Assembly: GCA_040954595.2 (NCBI GenBank)
Contig: CM082587.2
Span: 10,850,001 to 10,914,000 of the forward strand
DNA length: 64,000 nt
Direction: 5' to 3'
From: Balanoglossus misakiensis
Lineage: Eukaryota > Hemichordata
Part shown: positions 21,949 to 35,300 of the stretch, one piece after another
Position numbering within the stretch: position 1 is the first letter of the stretch
Layout: each line of letters starts with the position of its first letter
Notes under the pieces: model-generated
What the model saw: only the letters and a program-made list of their open reading frames with translations
Database searches by the model: none
Told to the model about the DNA's origin: nothing
Translations under genes and position numbers: made by a program

Positions 21949-24322
21949 GCCAATTAACACCGCTCGTTTATAAAGGATCATGCCAAGTTGGCCGCCCGCT
22001 GTACGCAGTTACGGGAAAAAGCCTTTCAAGCGGGGCGGAGAGCAACGGCTGGCCTTCGAGGCGCTAAAAGATTGCTTAACATCGGCGCCGGTACTCACGT
22101 TACCGAACCCAAAAGACCTGTTCACATTGGACACGGACGCATCGGACATTGCCGTGGGAGCGGAACTTCTCCAGGTGCAGGATGGAGAAGAACGAGTGAG
22201 CGCATACGCCAGCTTCGCATTAACACCCGAACAAACAAGGTACTGCACGACCCGAAAAGAACTCCTAGCAGTAGTACGATTTACCCGGTTATTCCGACAC
22301 TACTTGCTGGGGAACCATTTCATAACACGGACGGACCACAGCAGTCTGGCCTGGCTGCTGAGGTTTAAAGCGCCCCAAGGACAATTGGCCCGGTGGTTGG
22401 AAGAACTTAGCCAGTACAACATGACGGTTCAGCATAGGCCGGGGAACAAACACCTCAACGCGGATGCCCTATCCAGAATTGAACCGCAGGGACACTACCG
22501 CCACAGCGTTACGCCGGACGAACTTCCCTGCGGCGGATGTGACTATTGCCAACGAGCGCACAGAAATTGGGGAGACTTCGTCACCGGGGTAGACGAAGTA
22601 ATACCGTTAGCCTCACAACCATCCAATGACATTAGGCAAGACGTCTGCACGGTAAACTTAGGCAGCGAAGAAGACGAAGCGAGTGACCACCTCGCAGACC
22701 CCCCAGAGGACCCAGGAGAAGGATTCGATTTCGACGAAATACTAAAGTCAATCGGAATAGACTCCATGGGAGAGGACACCTCCTTCAGTGAAGATACACA
22801 GGCGGAATAGGAGGACCCCAAGGTATGCACGGTGACCAGGAGCAGCTCGCCAGAGACCGACACGCCGTGGCGAGAAACCTCGGAAACGATACACCGGCAA
22901 CAGCAGGAGGATGCCGATCTACGGCCGATACTGGAATGGCTGGATACTGGTCAAACCCCCGCGGAAAGCGCATTGGACCTACTCAGCACCGCCGCAAAAC
23001 ATGCCTGGATAAACCGCGAGATATATTATGTGGACCGGAAGATGCCAGTACTCCGGAGGAAATCCGAGGATGGGGGCGAAGGAAAACTGGTCATCCCCAG
23101 AACAATGATATCGGAAGTAATTGAACTGAACCATGCGATCCCCTCAGCGGGACATCAGGGCGTGCAACGGACGCTGGCCAGACTCCAAATGAAGTACCAC
23201 TGGCATCGGATGGCAGATGATGTACGCAGCTACGTAGCCTCGTGCCACGACTGCAACAAGCACAAGAAACCACAGCGACATGCGAGGTGCCCTCTGACCC
23301 GATACCACGTGGGATCACCTATGGAAAGGGTACATCTGGACTTCCTTGGACCACTGCCCCGGACACCCCGAAAAAACGAATATATCCTAGTCATGGTCGA
23401 CCAATTCACCAAGTGGGTAGAGTGCATTCCACTGCCTACCCAAACGGCAGAGGCAACCGCTAAGGCAGCTGTAGGGGAATTCTTTTCTCGATTCGGATGG
23501 CCATTCGAGATATTCACAGATAGAGGCAGTAATTTCGAAAGTCAGCTGTTCCGCGAACAGCCAGATGGAGCGGCAAAACCGGACCCTCATGGATGCAAAC
23601 AGAACGAGTGGGACAAATTCCTACCCCAAATCGCCGGAGCCATTCGGACCTCCGTAAACAGAAATACTGGATTCACACCTAATCGCCTTATGCTGGGGCG
23701 GGAAGTGAACCAACCGGCCGACCTGGTCTTCGGGAAACCAACGCCAGCCCAAGACCATGAAGAATATGTGAGCAGCCTGGGGAGCGCCATCAAAGAAGCC
23801 CATGACCTCGCTCAGGAAAAACTGCAGGTCACCCAGGAAAGAATGAAGCGGGACTACGACTTGAAGGCCCGACTCCGTTCATATGAAGTCGTAGATCCCG
23901 TCTACCTTCTGGACTCAGTGACGGTGAGAGGGAAATGTAAAAAACTGAGCCCCCCATGGAAAGGACCAGGAATAGTGATAGCGAAATTATCGCCATATTT
24001 GTACCGAGTGAAACTTCCGAGACGCATCGCCACCGCGACCCACGACAGAATAAGGTTGTGTAGGGAAGCGCAACTGCCCAGCTGGATAGTTAAATTCAAG
24101 AGGTCACTGCCCCTAAAGGGTGGGGATCCTGATCCGCAGGACAAAAACCGGGAACAGACCTACTGTATCTGCCGTGGGCCGGACACAGAGAAGCTGATGG
24201 TCCAGTGTGACAGCTGTTACGACTGGTTCCACAGCACATGCGTCAATCTCACCCAAAAGCAGGTCAACTCGACTGATCCCTTCCACTGTCCGAACTGCGA
24301 GGGGGAGGGGATCGACGATTAA
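21949..24322 (+). pseudogene. Ty3/Gypsy RNase H - integrase with C-terminal PHD finger
   Basis: One frame from 21,980 to 24,322, interrupted only by TAG at 22,808-22,810. RNase H motifs: DTDASDIAVGAELLQ, YCTTRKELLAVV, TDHSSLAWLL, NADALSR. A cysteine-containing acidic linker follows. The integrase has an H2C2 zinc finger (HxxxxxxGHQG ... CHDC), the first catalytic Asp in HLDFLGPLP and the second in FTDRGSNF. The core then jumps to PDGAAKPDPHG: roughly 40 residues including the catalytic Glu are missing, an in-frame deletion. The C-terminus is a C4HC3 PHD finger (YCICRGPD, QCDSCYDWFH, FHCPNC). A PHD reader here is where chromoviruses carry a chromodomain and would be expected to bind histone tails (inference). 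Confidence 0.85.
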
Positions 24323-24427
24323 GGGAACACAGGGAAAAGGGGAAAATGCCATCGGGTAGGGCTATGACTCGTCACAGGCGAGGACCCACTAACCGTTAAT
24401 TTTCTTTTTTTTCTTTTTGTCCCAAGA

Positions 24428-25528
24428 ATGGATTCCAGACAACTCGAATTAGAGGAGATATGCTATCGCTGCGGCCGAGGGAAACTGTTGGACCCCATCA
24501 GTGTCATCCCCCGACTGAGGCAACTTGGTGTAGACGAGGATACAATGTTCCTGATGCTCCGTGAGAACTGTCAAGTAGCCACGGTTCTAGGCGACATAGG
24601 ATGGATGTCCACGGTACGGGAGGAGGCCATGCATGTATACGGGAAGGAAAAGACCGAAGCCAACCTGCCCGTACCATCCGACGCAGCCATAAAAACCTGC
24701 ACACTACCTCGGGAGTTCAATCCAGGCCGCGTACGTGGGGGATTCGTTGGCCATATCTCCCCGCAAGAGCCCACAAGAACCACCACCGCAGCTGACGACC
24801 TGGAGGAAACTTTGAGCATCTTCCGGGATCCGCAGCTGGAAAAACAGGTACTCGGTGGCGACAAGGACCAGGCGATGGAGGTGTCGGAAGGGCCAGACCC
24901 ACCCCGCACCCGTGTATCACCCCCAATAGCAGTAGCGAGAGACGGGGGAAACCAACGGCTGCTGCAGGAGCCATCACCCCCACGCCAAGAAACGCTGCCG
25001 CTGCAGTCACTGATCAACCCATTGGAGCTGGAAGCGACGTTGGAGGCGGGGGAATATCTAATCCCCTGGGAACTTCGACGCCACCCCGGCAGCCCAACTA
25101 GGTCCAGATCCCCAACCCGGTCGCCGCGACCGGAGCGTTCTCGAGAGGAAAGGCGGGACCGCCCACCTTCCCGTGAACGACCATCCTTGTCACGCTGGGG
25201 AGATCTCAGCCCCAGACGTCGATCACCGATCCGGTATCCGACGCTGGAACCGCCCAAAGAAGACGAACGCCGCTGGAGGAGCGCCAGGCCGGCCCGAAGG
25301 AGCCCCCTATCCTCTGTTCCACATTACTCATCAGGCCCTTCTCCATGTCCGTTCCCGGGATGCCGGAGGTCCACGCGCAAACTGAAGAAACACGCCTTTC
25401 AGTGCCACCTTCCAGTTATTTTTACTGAGAAGCCGGAAGTATTCCGCGAGCGGGACGCGGTGGAGGCGTTAGAGAAACTCACCTATACTGGCTGTGTGGT
25501 CCAGGAAATGAAATACCCGACCTGCTAG
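24428..25528 (+). CDS. Gypsy third ORF (env position), 366 aa, function unknown
   Basis: An intact ORF from an ATG 105 bases after the integrase stop, same strand. The N-terminal 60 residues include CYRCGRGKLLDP and a helical segment. Residues about 215-300 are Arg/Ser/Pro-rich (SPTRSRSPTRSPRPERS). Near the C-terminus is a zinc-finger-like CPFPGCRRSTRKLKKH then QCH. No signal peptide or transmembrane segment is visible, so it does not look like an envelope. Weak continuation in other frames to about 25,770 suggests the original product was longer. It could be a relocated nucleic-acid-binding (gag-type) or regulatory protein. Confidence 0.6.
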   Translation: MDSRQLELEEICYRCGRGKLLDPISVIPRLRQLGVDEDTMFLMLRENCQVATVLGDIGWMSTVREEAMHVYGKEKTEANLPVPSDAAIKTCTLPREFNPGRVRGGFVGHISPQEPTRTTTAADDLEETLSIFRDPQLEKQVLGGDKDQAMEVSEGPDPPRTRVSPPIAVARDGGNQRLLQEPSPPRQETLPLQSLINPLELEATLEAGEYLIPWELRRHPGSPTRSRSPTRSPRPERSREERRDRPPSRERPSLSRWGDLSPRRRSPIRYPTLEPPKEDERRWRSARPARRSPLSSVPHYSSGPSPCPFPGCRRSTRKLKKHAFQCHLPVIFTEKPEVFRERDAVEALEKLTYTGCVVQEMKYPTC

Positions 25529-25775
25529 ACTTCTTTATCCGCAGGGGCGGACCTGGACGGATCCCTACGGAATCCTTTTGTTCACCGGAGTCCATGGTGA
25601 TGATGAAGCGCCTGTGCGTCTTCCAGGGGTGGGAGGAGCCGAGCGAGGACGCGCCAGGGGTTTTTGATGCATTTTTTATCCCCCAAGCGTGCGCAGAGGA
25701 GTGCCGAGTGGAAGACGCGCCCACCACCATAGATGACCTCACTGACTACGATGTTGGTGTCCCCCCCTCCCCCCC
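25529..25775 (+). pseudogene. Decayed 3' remainder of the Gypsy element
   Basis: GC-rich sequence of the same character continues past the ORF stop, with an open frame at 25,594-25,812 rich in acidic residues. No 3' LTR or polypurine tract was recognised before the composition drops at about 25,780. Confidence 0.4.
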
Positions 25776-26240
25776 CGCATGTTTAAAGGTTTCTATAGAA
25801 AAGCATTGTTGAGGTTCACAAAACTTTGAAGAAGCTTTGCAACCCTAACTTTGGCCAAAGATTTGAATGTTAAGGTTTCACAAACGTAGTTACATCTGAG
25901 GTTCAACTAAGACTAGTATAAGAGGCTTCAGCACGCCAAGTCTTGTAGCAAGCTTCAACACAAAGCTTTGTTGCAACATTGTTCCAAGCATTGTCAAAGG
26001 TACTGCACAATGTGTAGTGCTATATTGTCAGCTGAATGGTTTGAGCCATTTGTCCCTACAACAACAACTGTTAAAGACACACAGCTTGAAATTGTAAAAT
26101 GTTGCAAAATCAAACGATCACATCCTTACACCTATTATTAGAACCAGAAGTTGAGTCAAAATTTTCCTACCTAGAAATTTTCTTTCCTATGAAGTTTTTT
26201 GCTTATTGGCATTCATATGGGAGCCTAGACCTATTCCAGC
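25776..26240. other. Unassigned AT-rich stretch
   Basis: Contains a short piece related to the arm repeat (cagcttgaaattgtaaaatgttgcaaaat at 26,080-26,110). Otherwise nothing recognised. Confidence 0.4.
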
Positions 26241-26600
26241 TGAGTTGCCAAAATGGCAATGATGGACAATTCTTCTAATATGCATGATCAAAAATGGCCG
26301 CCAAATACCTTCTCTAAAATAAAACTTGGCCCTTTTTTCTCAAAATTATGTGTAATATCTAAAATTTCAGGATTTGCATCCATATTGGTTATGTATTGCA
26401 AGTATGGCAGTGTTTGGCAACTTTTCTATTTTGCATAATCAAAAATGGCCGCCAATCACCACTAAAAGTGAAATTTTGCCATGTTTCCCAAAATGATGCG
26501 CAATATCGTATTTTCAGGATTAGCACATTCATATGGGTACCTTTAACAATACAACTGTTTTGCAAATTTGGCAGTGTTACCGTACTAATCATGAAGCAAG
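26241..26600 (+). repeat. Two units of the ~160-bp aaaatggccgcc repeat
   Basis: Units marked by tgcat(a/g)atcaaaaatggccgcc at about 26,283 and 26,440. Same family and orientation as the array at 63.2-64.0 kb. Confidence 0.6.
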
Positions 26601-26639
26601 GAAGTGCAACCTCTGTATCCCAAATATATGTCTATCCCC

Positions 26640-27300
26640 ACTGATAGGAGTCACAAAGAGCCAGCCCCTCTGCATCATCCTGTTCCTCAATCTCACGATG
26701 GGAATCCTTTTCAGAATTCCAACCTCAAAACATCCAGGGATTCACCATCATTCACCACACCCTCGTCAGTATCCACCATGTTTAGATCCAATGCCTGAAC
26801 ATGTTGTCTCTTTATCTATGGATTGCGTTAAAGGACAGTGGGAGTTTCATCTCCTTTTTTTGCAATTTTGACCATTTTTATCTGGTGCATAATGCTAGAG
26901 TACATATCATCCATACAGGATGATGCATGTACAGTGATGGGAAATGTATCAATCCACTCCTGCACTAGATTTGCATACAGTGCCATACCTTTTAGGGCTA
27001 TTTTCTTGACCCTTTTGATAGTCTGCTGGCCAAAAGTGGCTGGCCAAAGTGGCCAGCAGAGACATTCTTCCAATACCCTTCATAGTGCCAACAGACAAGG
27101 CTTGGATATACAACCTGTGTTGCTTGTAAGGCACACATCTCCAATTGGTACATTGGGCCAATTATACTGTACATGTACAGCTAGGAAAAAAATATCCTTC
27201 ATCATAGTTTGCATGGTCAGCAGCTTCAATAACTTGTTGCCTTTTCTTACTGAACATTTAGACTTATAAAGAAGTATAACAAGAATAAAGTTGTCCAATT
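26640..27300 (-). other. Unrecognised minus-strand open segments
   Basis: Overlapping minus-strand ORFs (26,828-27,073, 26,949-27,161 and 27,080-27,298) have protein-like composition, for example MALYANLVQEWIDTF. No family is recognised and the frames break repeatedly. Possibly a decayed gene or transposon fragment. Confidence 0.25.
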
Positions 27301-27789
27301 AGTGTTGGCAGGGGGGTGGGGGATGTGTTCTCCCATACAAAGGTGTATAGGTATGTAGTCTTTAAGTAAAACTTGGGGTAAATGACCAGAAAATTTGACT
27401 TATAATCCAACTAGGTCAGATTTTGGGCATTTACACGTGTTGATGTTATCGACTGGGGCGACAGACTACCATCCGAAAAATTTTGAAGTACCCCCACCCC
27501 CCCTCGGGTGCCGGCCAGTGGGATGGAGGTGATAGAAACTGTTGCAGATACAATAGAGGCCTACAACCTGAAAACCTTCTGGCTTTAACCGAAGACTTGC
27601 CATTAAAGATACCTGTAGGCCCCTATATGCTGCTCCCACATACACTCCCAGTCCTAAACCTTGCATCTGATTTGTGGTGCAGATGAAGAATTAAGATTGG
27701 CTTGACAATTAGCACACTTAATTGCCTGTTATGAGATATAATACATACAATCATGGGACAAGAATGGCAAAAAAAAAAGTTAAATTATC
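27301..27789. other. Unassigned stretch
   Basis: Nothing recognised apart from short G and C runs. Confidence 0.4.
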
Positions 27790-28558
27790 CAGCAGGTGTT
27801 TGAATTATGCAAATTAGAGCAGTTGTCTAATATTGCCATGTCAACCATGTTGAAATTGTTTTAGGTACCCATGTTAATGGAAACCCTGCAAATTCGATAT
27901 TACACACCATTTAAGACAAATATGGGAAATTAACATGTTAGAGAAATTTTGCGGCCATTTTGGATTATGCAAATTAGAACAGTTGTCTAATATTGCCATG
28001 TCAACCATGTTGAAATTGTTTTAGGTACCCAGGAGAGTTGAATGAAAATGCCATTTGCAATGCAGTTGTCTTGTTTTGGGTGCCCATATTAAGGCATTCT
28101 TGAAAACGAAACATTATTCATCATTTTGACGCAAACAGAAAAGGTGTTCAAATGCAAATTAGAAGAGTTGCCCAACCCTGCCATATTTGCAATACAGTTG
28201 TAGTGACTGTCAACTCGACTACAGACAGTCTCGATGAACACAAGACATGATCTCAATTTGCAAGCTGAGTTGAAACTGACTGCTGCAGTAACTTAGCTGT
28301 GGGAATGTCTTGTGTGATTTAAAACAATGATGACCAAATTTAACACAGTTTCTCTGAGGTAACCATTTAGCTTTCGTGACTAAGTTTGTTTAAGAATCCT
28401 TTATTCTACCCAAGGAACAAATTTCCTTAGAATTTCACAACTGAGACACAGTTTACAGATATACAAAAAGTGCGTACTACAAACATAAGAAATTGTTTGC
28501 ATTTTTTTTCTGATGGCAATGCATTTGACTGTAAACAGACATTGACGTCCTTTAGTAA

Positions 28559-29366
28559 GGGACTGTTCAGTTTTGGTGGAGGGGGGGGGGCAAAAGTTTG
28601 TGTCATTGGTTTTCAAAATCAGGCCGACACCCCCTTCAACCAGGACCAAAAAAATGATGACCCCCCCCCCCCCCCTTTGACAGGACCAAAATATGATGAC
28701 CCTCCTCCCACCCCGAAAACATTCGCCATCCTTATCTTATGTACACTAGGTAAAGGGTCTCCTCACACCTCAATTCTAAATTTCTTAAAGAAATTTATAA
28801 TTTGAAGTGTATAATAGTATAGCGTTGCAATAAAGAAGTCTATGGATAAATTAAAAGGACACGTCAATACAATAGTTGGTAGAATTGGTAAAACAAGAAA
28901 AGTGGAAGGGGTGGGTGTACGTAGGACAATTTTGTAAAATACAATTAATGCATTTTAATGAACTCAAAGGCAAATTAACTTAATGTTGGGGAGGACAAAT
29001 TTGACTTTTGCCACTCAAAGTTAACATCAGTTGGGGTGGGATGGCAAGTATTCTGCCCTGGTACACTATATGTGGCAAAGTAAGGGGATGGGTGTGGGAG
29101 GGGATGTCCCCCTTCCACATAAGAAAACTTTGTAAAATATGTAGCTCAAAGTTGCATTTTAATGAAGTCAAAAGCAAATTATCTCAATGTTTGAAAGGAC
29201 CAATTTTACTGTTGCCACTCCACTCAAAGTTAGCATCGGTGGGTACATGTATATGACCTCCCCCCTAAACGTTTGAAAAAAAGATGACTCCCTCTTTTGG
29301 ATTTCAAAATTTAAGTGACCCCCTGGATTTTGCCAGCCTCCCCCACCGTAAAAACTGAATGGTCCC
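28559..29366. mobile_element. Harbinger-like G-rich MITE in the left arm
   Basis: 808 bp with inverted ends GGGACTGTTCAGTTTT / AAAACTGAATGGTCCC, flanked by TAA at 28,556-28,558 and 29,367-29,369. The equivalent position in the right arm (about 62,750) lacks the insertion. The interior has poly-G/poly-C runs and shares blocks with 53,288-54,090. No ORF. Confidence 0.8.
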
Positions 29367-32300
29367 TAAGCGCTATTTTGTCAGTGAAATGGCTCCATTA
29401 TTATCCCTCCAACCATAGTTGAAACGGAGTTAAATATGTACAGCTTGAAATCATAAAATGTTGCAAAATTGAACCAAGAGTTTGGTCAATGATCAAGTTC
29501 TTACAGCTATTACTAGAACCATACAGTCTCAGCGAACAAGAGACATTGGTCCGATTTGCAAGCCGAGTTGGAACTGACTTTGCCTGCACACAGATGTGCC
29601 AATTTCAGCGAATCTTATCGTATTTAAAAATGAATATGGAGAATTGTTATCTGTGTTCCTATTGCTAGCCTACATACATGTAGCTGTTGTCATTCTAGTG
29701 TTTTTTTTCTGTATACCAAAATTGTCTGGACGATGAGCATGCAGAATTTTTCTGATGCTTCTTACTGGCAGAAGGACCACCAGTTGCAGATTTTCATTTC
29801 TACGGCACAAGGGAATTTTATACTTTGCGTGCAAATATAAATCCTGTTAAATTCTATATATTCTTTATTGGGGATTCAAAAGCATAATAATTGATAGTGT
29901 TAGTACCTCTATTCCAAAAAAGAATGCTGTGAGTGTGCGTGTGATTGTGATCAATATCGTAGTTTCAAAATTTGCAGTGTGCCAGTTCAATACATAGCAT
30001 AACAATGGTAAAGCACATGTGTGAATTTCGTGAAATTGGGGAGTGTATCTTACACGGCCATGGCTATCACATTTGCACATGATGGCTTACATTAAAATGT
30101 GTTGTCTATCACGGTTATTTAAATAACATAAAACATCTGATATCTACAGAAACAGTACTATTATAGTGGAAAACATGACAAAAATATTCAAGTAGTATAT
30201 CACTCACATTTTGTGTTATGAAGACATGGCCACACTGTTTGGGATACTTTTATCAAATGTTATGTGATACTATATCAGCCTGTTTTGGGGATCTTGACAA
30301 TGACATATATTAGACTTTTCATACACAGCATGAGGTAGAATTTCAGAAACGATTAGGTAATAAGACTGCATATCTCATAGGAAATAATCACTTTAGAAGT
30401 ATTACGATAAAAAAAAATCATTTCACTCTTATTGGGAGCATACATTTGTAAAACATACATACAGATATGAATACAGACATAGAGAGATCAAGGTGTATAC
30501 GATTTTCAGTGGGGGAGGGGGTCCTCCTTAATTGCAAACAACTATGTAATGGTAATTTCCCTTTTATAATAAGAATTTTTGAGGTATAAGGAAAAAATAT
30601 CTAACAAAATAAACAAAAAAACTAATTCAGCTATGATTTGATTCAATTATCATTCTAAAGAAGCACATATCATTAACTCACAACTAAACTTTTAAAGTGA
30701 TCAACCATACACTTTCTGAGAATTTTTTTTATGCCCCCAAAATACAATTTTTTCATTTTCAGAACATTTATGATATATCACATTAAAAAAATCCCCTGGA
30801 AACTGCAAAACAAAAAATTGCAAAGCAATCAAACAAAATGGCAAAAATTGTCCACAAAAACTATATTGACACTTCCATCATAGGATTTGTTAAAATGTCG
30901 TGATAACACACCTAGGAACCTGCAAACCAAATTTCAAAGAACTGTGAGTAGAGGTTTTTGAGTATTTGACCAAAATCACCCCAAAAATATACTTCAAAAA
31001 ATGAAAAAAAATCCATGAGGTCTCAAAATGAATACACACCAATTTCTAAAGCAATTTGACCAGTTTCCACCAATTTCACATTGGTCCCAGTGGTAGATAG
31101 ACATATACGAAATGGGAACCAAAGAATAAAACACATTTCAAAGATTTAACACATCTTTTTCCTCAAGAGTGTTTTTCAAATCTTCTCCACATCCTTCAAA
31201 ATCGCCACCATAAAGCCATATTACTTGTAGTGCTTATGTTTGTCATATCTAGGTGATGCATACCACTATAGATGTGTACCCTTTGTATAGAGGCAGATTA
31301 AACAGGTGTGGTACCTGTTAAATATCTGACTTCTTTAAATTACAGCCACAATCGTCTGTCAACAAGGTGTTCATGTAGATGTATACCTAGCAGTAAGCTT
31401 ATTTAGATTGACAAATCTTAGATGAAAATAATGAAAAAGTGGCACAACCCTTAGGGCTTTAACTAGCAGCTTTATGCCAGATGAGTTTGAGTCTAACGAT
31501 GTAATGTTGACATTAAGGTTTCATTGAAATAACTTGGGAACCTCTCTACTATTTGAAGCACCAAAGCTGTGAAAAACTTCCTTCTTTCCCTGATTTTTTA
31601 TGAATATGTTCTAATCTGGGACACAAATTTGTTGCCAAGTGTCTTGACCCCTTTACCAAATGTCAGGGACCGGATTTTTTTCAGCAAAATTTCAAATAAC
31701 CTTGGCTGATTTTTTACCTACTTTAACATATTGGGTAGCATGAAACAAAGTATGGCTTCCAGAAGGGTTATAGATACAGTGTTTTGTAATAACAAGAATT
31801 AACATGAAACTATAATTTCATGGTTAATTTAGGACCGCCTTAATCTATGGTAACGTCATTAAATATTTGCATATCTAATTGTAGGCTATCCAGTGGAGAG
31901 AGAAACCTAAACATGGACAACATTGGGGTCAAAATTGTTTGACAAAACTTTGGGTGACTTTGGGTAAACCTTGACCAACATTACTATATCTTGGCATCCA
32001 GAGCAGATGCAACCTTGACACTTGGAGTGATGGAAATGCATAATGGAGTATTATGTCTCAGCTAGTCACAGTGCTTTTGCTGTGTTTTATGTCTTTTATT
32101 TAGCCACATGAGATGTTTTTTATTACACATTGGCTGTGTTTGCCAGTACTTTTTAGCTGGTCACACTGCCTTAAGACAATGTATTCTCAAAATACCATGC
32201 AATCATTATGAAGCATATACAGCAGACAAAGTTATGGTATGACTGAACTTGCCCTTCTTTGTGACTAAAGCATGACCGGCCTGTCTTAGGTGGCCCCTAC

Positions 32301-35300
32301 CTAGGGGCTTTACCCGTCATTGGCTCACAGTCTGAGAAATCAGCTTTGCAGGGAAGTTAACGATGTAACCCACCATTTAAAGCTTGGATTTCCGCTTTTT
32401 GTATCTGATGCCTGGCTGAGGCCTTCTTGGGATCTACCCAACGCTGAGTAGGCTATCCCGTCATTGGCACACAGTCTCAGGGAGGGAGTCAAAAGTTCAG
32501 TATACCAGCAAAGCCTTTATATTGTCCATTCTTTTTAAGAGAAGGCTGGCTGCTGTAGAAAAATGTTGATCTCAAATTTATCATGTCCAAAAAAGGCAGA
32601 CTTCCAGCCCTATTGGTTAGGCTGGCATTATGTATGTACATAATTAATGAGGCAAGACATAATATTCCATTACATAGTTCCATCACTCCAAGTGTCAAGG
32701 ATGTATCTGTGCCGGATGCCAAGATATAGGAATGTAGGTCAAAGTTTACCCAAGATCACCCAAAAGTTTGTCAAAAGATTTTGACCCCGAAGTTGTCCAT
32801 GTCCAGGTTACCACATCCACTAGAATAAGATATGCACATATTTAATGAGGTTACCATAGCTCAAGGGGGTCTTTAATTAACCATCAACATCAACTGTATC
32901 TATAACCCTACTGGTAAGCCTAGAATTAGGTACATGCGAAAGTTTTTGACAAGATAGATAAGTTGTAAAATATGTACATGAACCTGACAATTGACTTAAA
33001 ATAACATAAGGCAGACTTGATACTTATCGGAGATAGATACTAATAACAACAGTGATGTTAATTACACCGGGAATGTTTGTCTTATTATAGCTACATGTAA
33101 AAGACTGCTTGAGGTAATGTAATGAAAGTGACCACTTGCGATTCACCTTCAAAGTGCTATGCAAGTCTATGGTACATTGTTTTTCCAATGATTGGACAAA
33201 GGATATTCATAATGTGTAATTAAGGCTGGATAGCATTTTCAATGTAATAAGCCCTGCCTTCACTATAATCTTACGCCAAATCAACATTGTTCAGTTTATG
33301 TTAATAACTTCACTAAGGGACACTTGTTACATCAAATTTCCCAGCAAGGGGTGTCAGATTATTGGGCAAGTGGCATGCATGACACTAGACGATACTTTTG
33401 GAAGCAAAGCGGACAGAACACGGCTGGATATAGACTAGGTAATTCTGAATGTGACCATGAACTGTACCACAAACTCTGTATTGTATGTTTCTGAAGAATC
33501 CCATTTAACCCAGACATCAACATACTTCAACCTTGTAAGAAGTAGAACATACATGATTTACTAGTAAATATTTGCTAGGTTATTAGACACTTTGGATTAC
33601 ACAAAAATAGGTGTGTACACCGCTGTGACATTGCCAAGCAGATATGACCTACCAGGTAACCTAATACAATTTCACAGGAATCGGAGTATTTTCAGTGAAA
33701 ACAACATTTCTTCAACAATGACAAAAACTGCCTCAACCACAAAAATTCAGATATCAACAAATCCAACAATATCTCACTTCAATCACCACAAGGAACATGC
33801 CTACCAAAATTGAAAGCAATCTGACATGCGGTTTCAAAGAATAAAAATTGCAAAAATTGCCTCAAGACCACAAATATGCAAATTTCACCAAAATGATATA
33901 CAACATTACTTGGGTTACCTCATGGAACAAGCAAACCAAAATTTAAATGCAACCTGACCTGACATGGAGTTTCAGAGAAAATGATTTTTGACCAAAAATG
34001 ACAAAATTATATTTCCCAAAAATTACAAATTTTGCCACAATTTAAACAATACTAACAAAGATTACCTATAGGAAATAGCATACTAAATTCTAGATACAAT
34101 TCACGATATTAGCTGAAAGTATATCAGGCGTGACATAAGCTACATGCATACAAATGTTCAAAGCAATCTGACCAGTTGTTGAGTTTCTGAGTTTTGATCA
34201 ATTTCACATTGCTCCAGGTAATTAGCATATTTCATTTGAACAGGCGTGCCTGCATCTAAAAACCCAATATCAAGACTTACCACACAGACTCTGTATTGTA
34301 TGTTTCTGGAGTAATCAAATAAAACCAATCATGAAAATACTTCAACCTTCTTAATATGAACAAAATCCTATTTACAGGCTGGCCTGCATCTACACACCAA
34401 ATATCAAGGGGATACGCGAAGGGGTTTTCAAGTTTTTGATGTGGACAGACATACATACATCCATACATACTACATACACACATACAGAGGCAACTGACTG
34501 GTCAGAAGGCATGAGCAAAAATGCAGGAAATCAATGTTGTGACACTGGTAGTAGGCCTTAATGTATACAATATCAAGACAGTTTATTTAACATGAAGTTT
34601 GATATGTTGATAATCATTCAGAGCTAAGCATATTTTGAAATTGTAAAATTAATATCAATCACATGAAAACTGACAGCATGCTTTCATTTGGAAATTTAGG
34701 TATTGTAATTAACACTAACAGTCATGAAACTACTGAATCGTCAATAAAATCATACAGTAGAAATTAATGGGTTTTCTATTTATATGCGATGTGAAAATGC
34801 AACTTGTGGTCCTTCGGCCAGTAAGAGGCATCAGATAATATTGTAAGACCCAGTTGCCCAATTGATTAGACCTACATGTATGCGCTGTGTGAAGCGCAAG
34901 TTATGGCAACTGAATTCACAGGACAGTGAAGAAAGTGGAATCACTCAAGGTACATATGTATACATGTAGGCTAACAATTGAATCACAACACAGAGAATAG
35001 TTCTCCATATTCATTTTTAATACGATAAGATTCACTGAATTGGCGCATCCATGGGCAGGCAAGGTTAGTTCCAACTCAGTTTGCAAATCAGGCCCATGTA
35101 TCTTGTTCCCTGAGACTGTCTGCTTCTAATAATAGCTGTAAGAACATAATCGTTGACCGAAGGGTTGGTTCAATTTTGCAACATTTTATGATTTCAAGCT
35201 GTGCAATATTTGCAACTCAGTTTCAACTTTGGTTGGAGGGATGATGATGAAGCAATTTCACTGACAAAATAGCACTACTAACTGACGTCAATATTTGTTC

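Noticed and set aside
21345-25385. Numerous ORFs on both strands overlapping the Gypsy element
   Set aside because: GC-rich codon structure leaves alternative frames open; only the frames with RT, RNase H, integrase, PHD and ORF3 motifs are supported.
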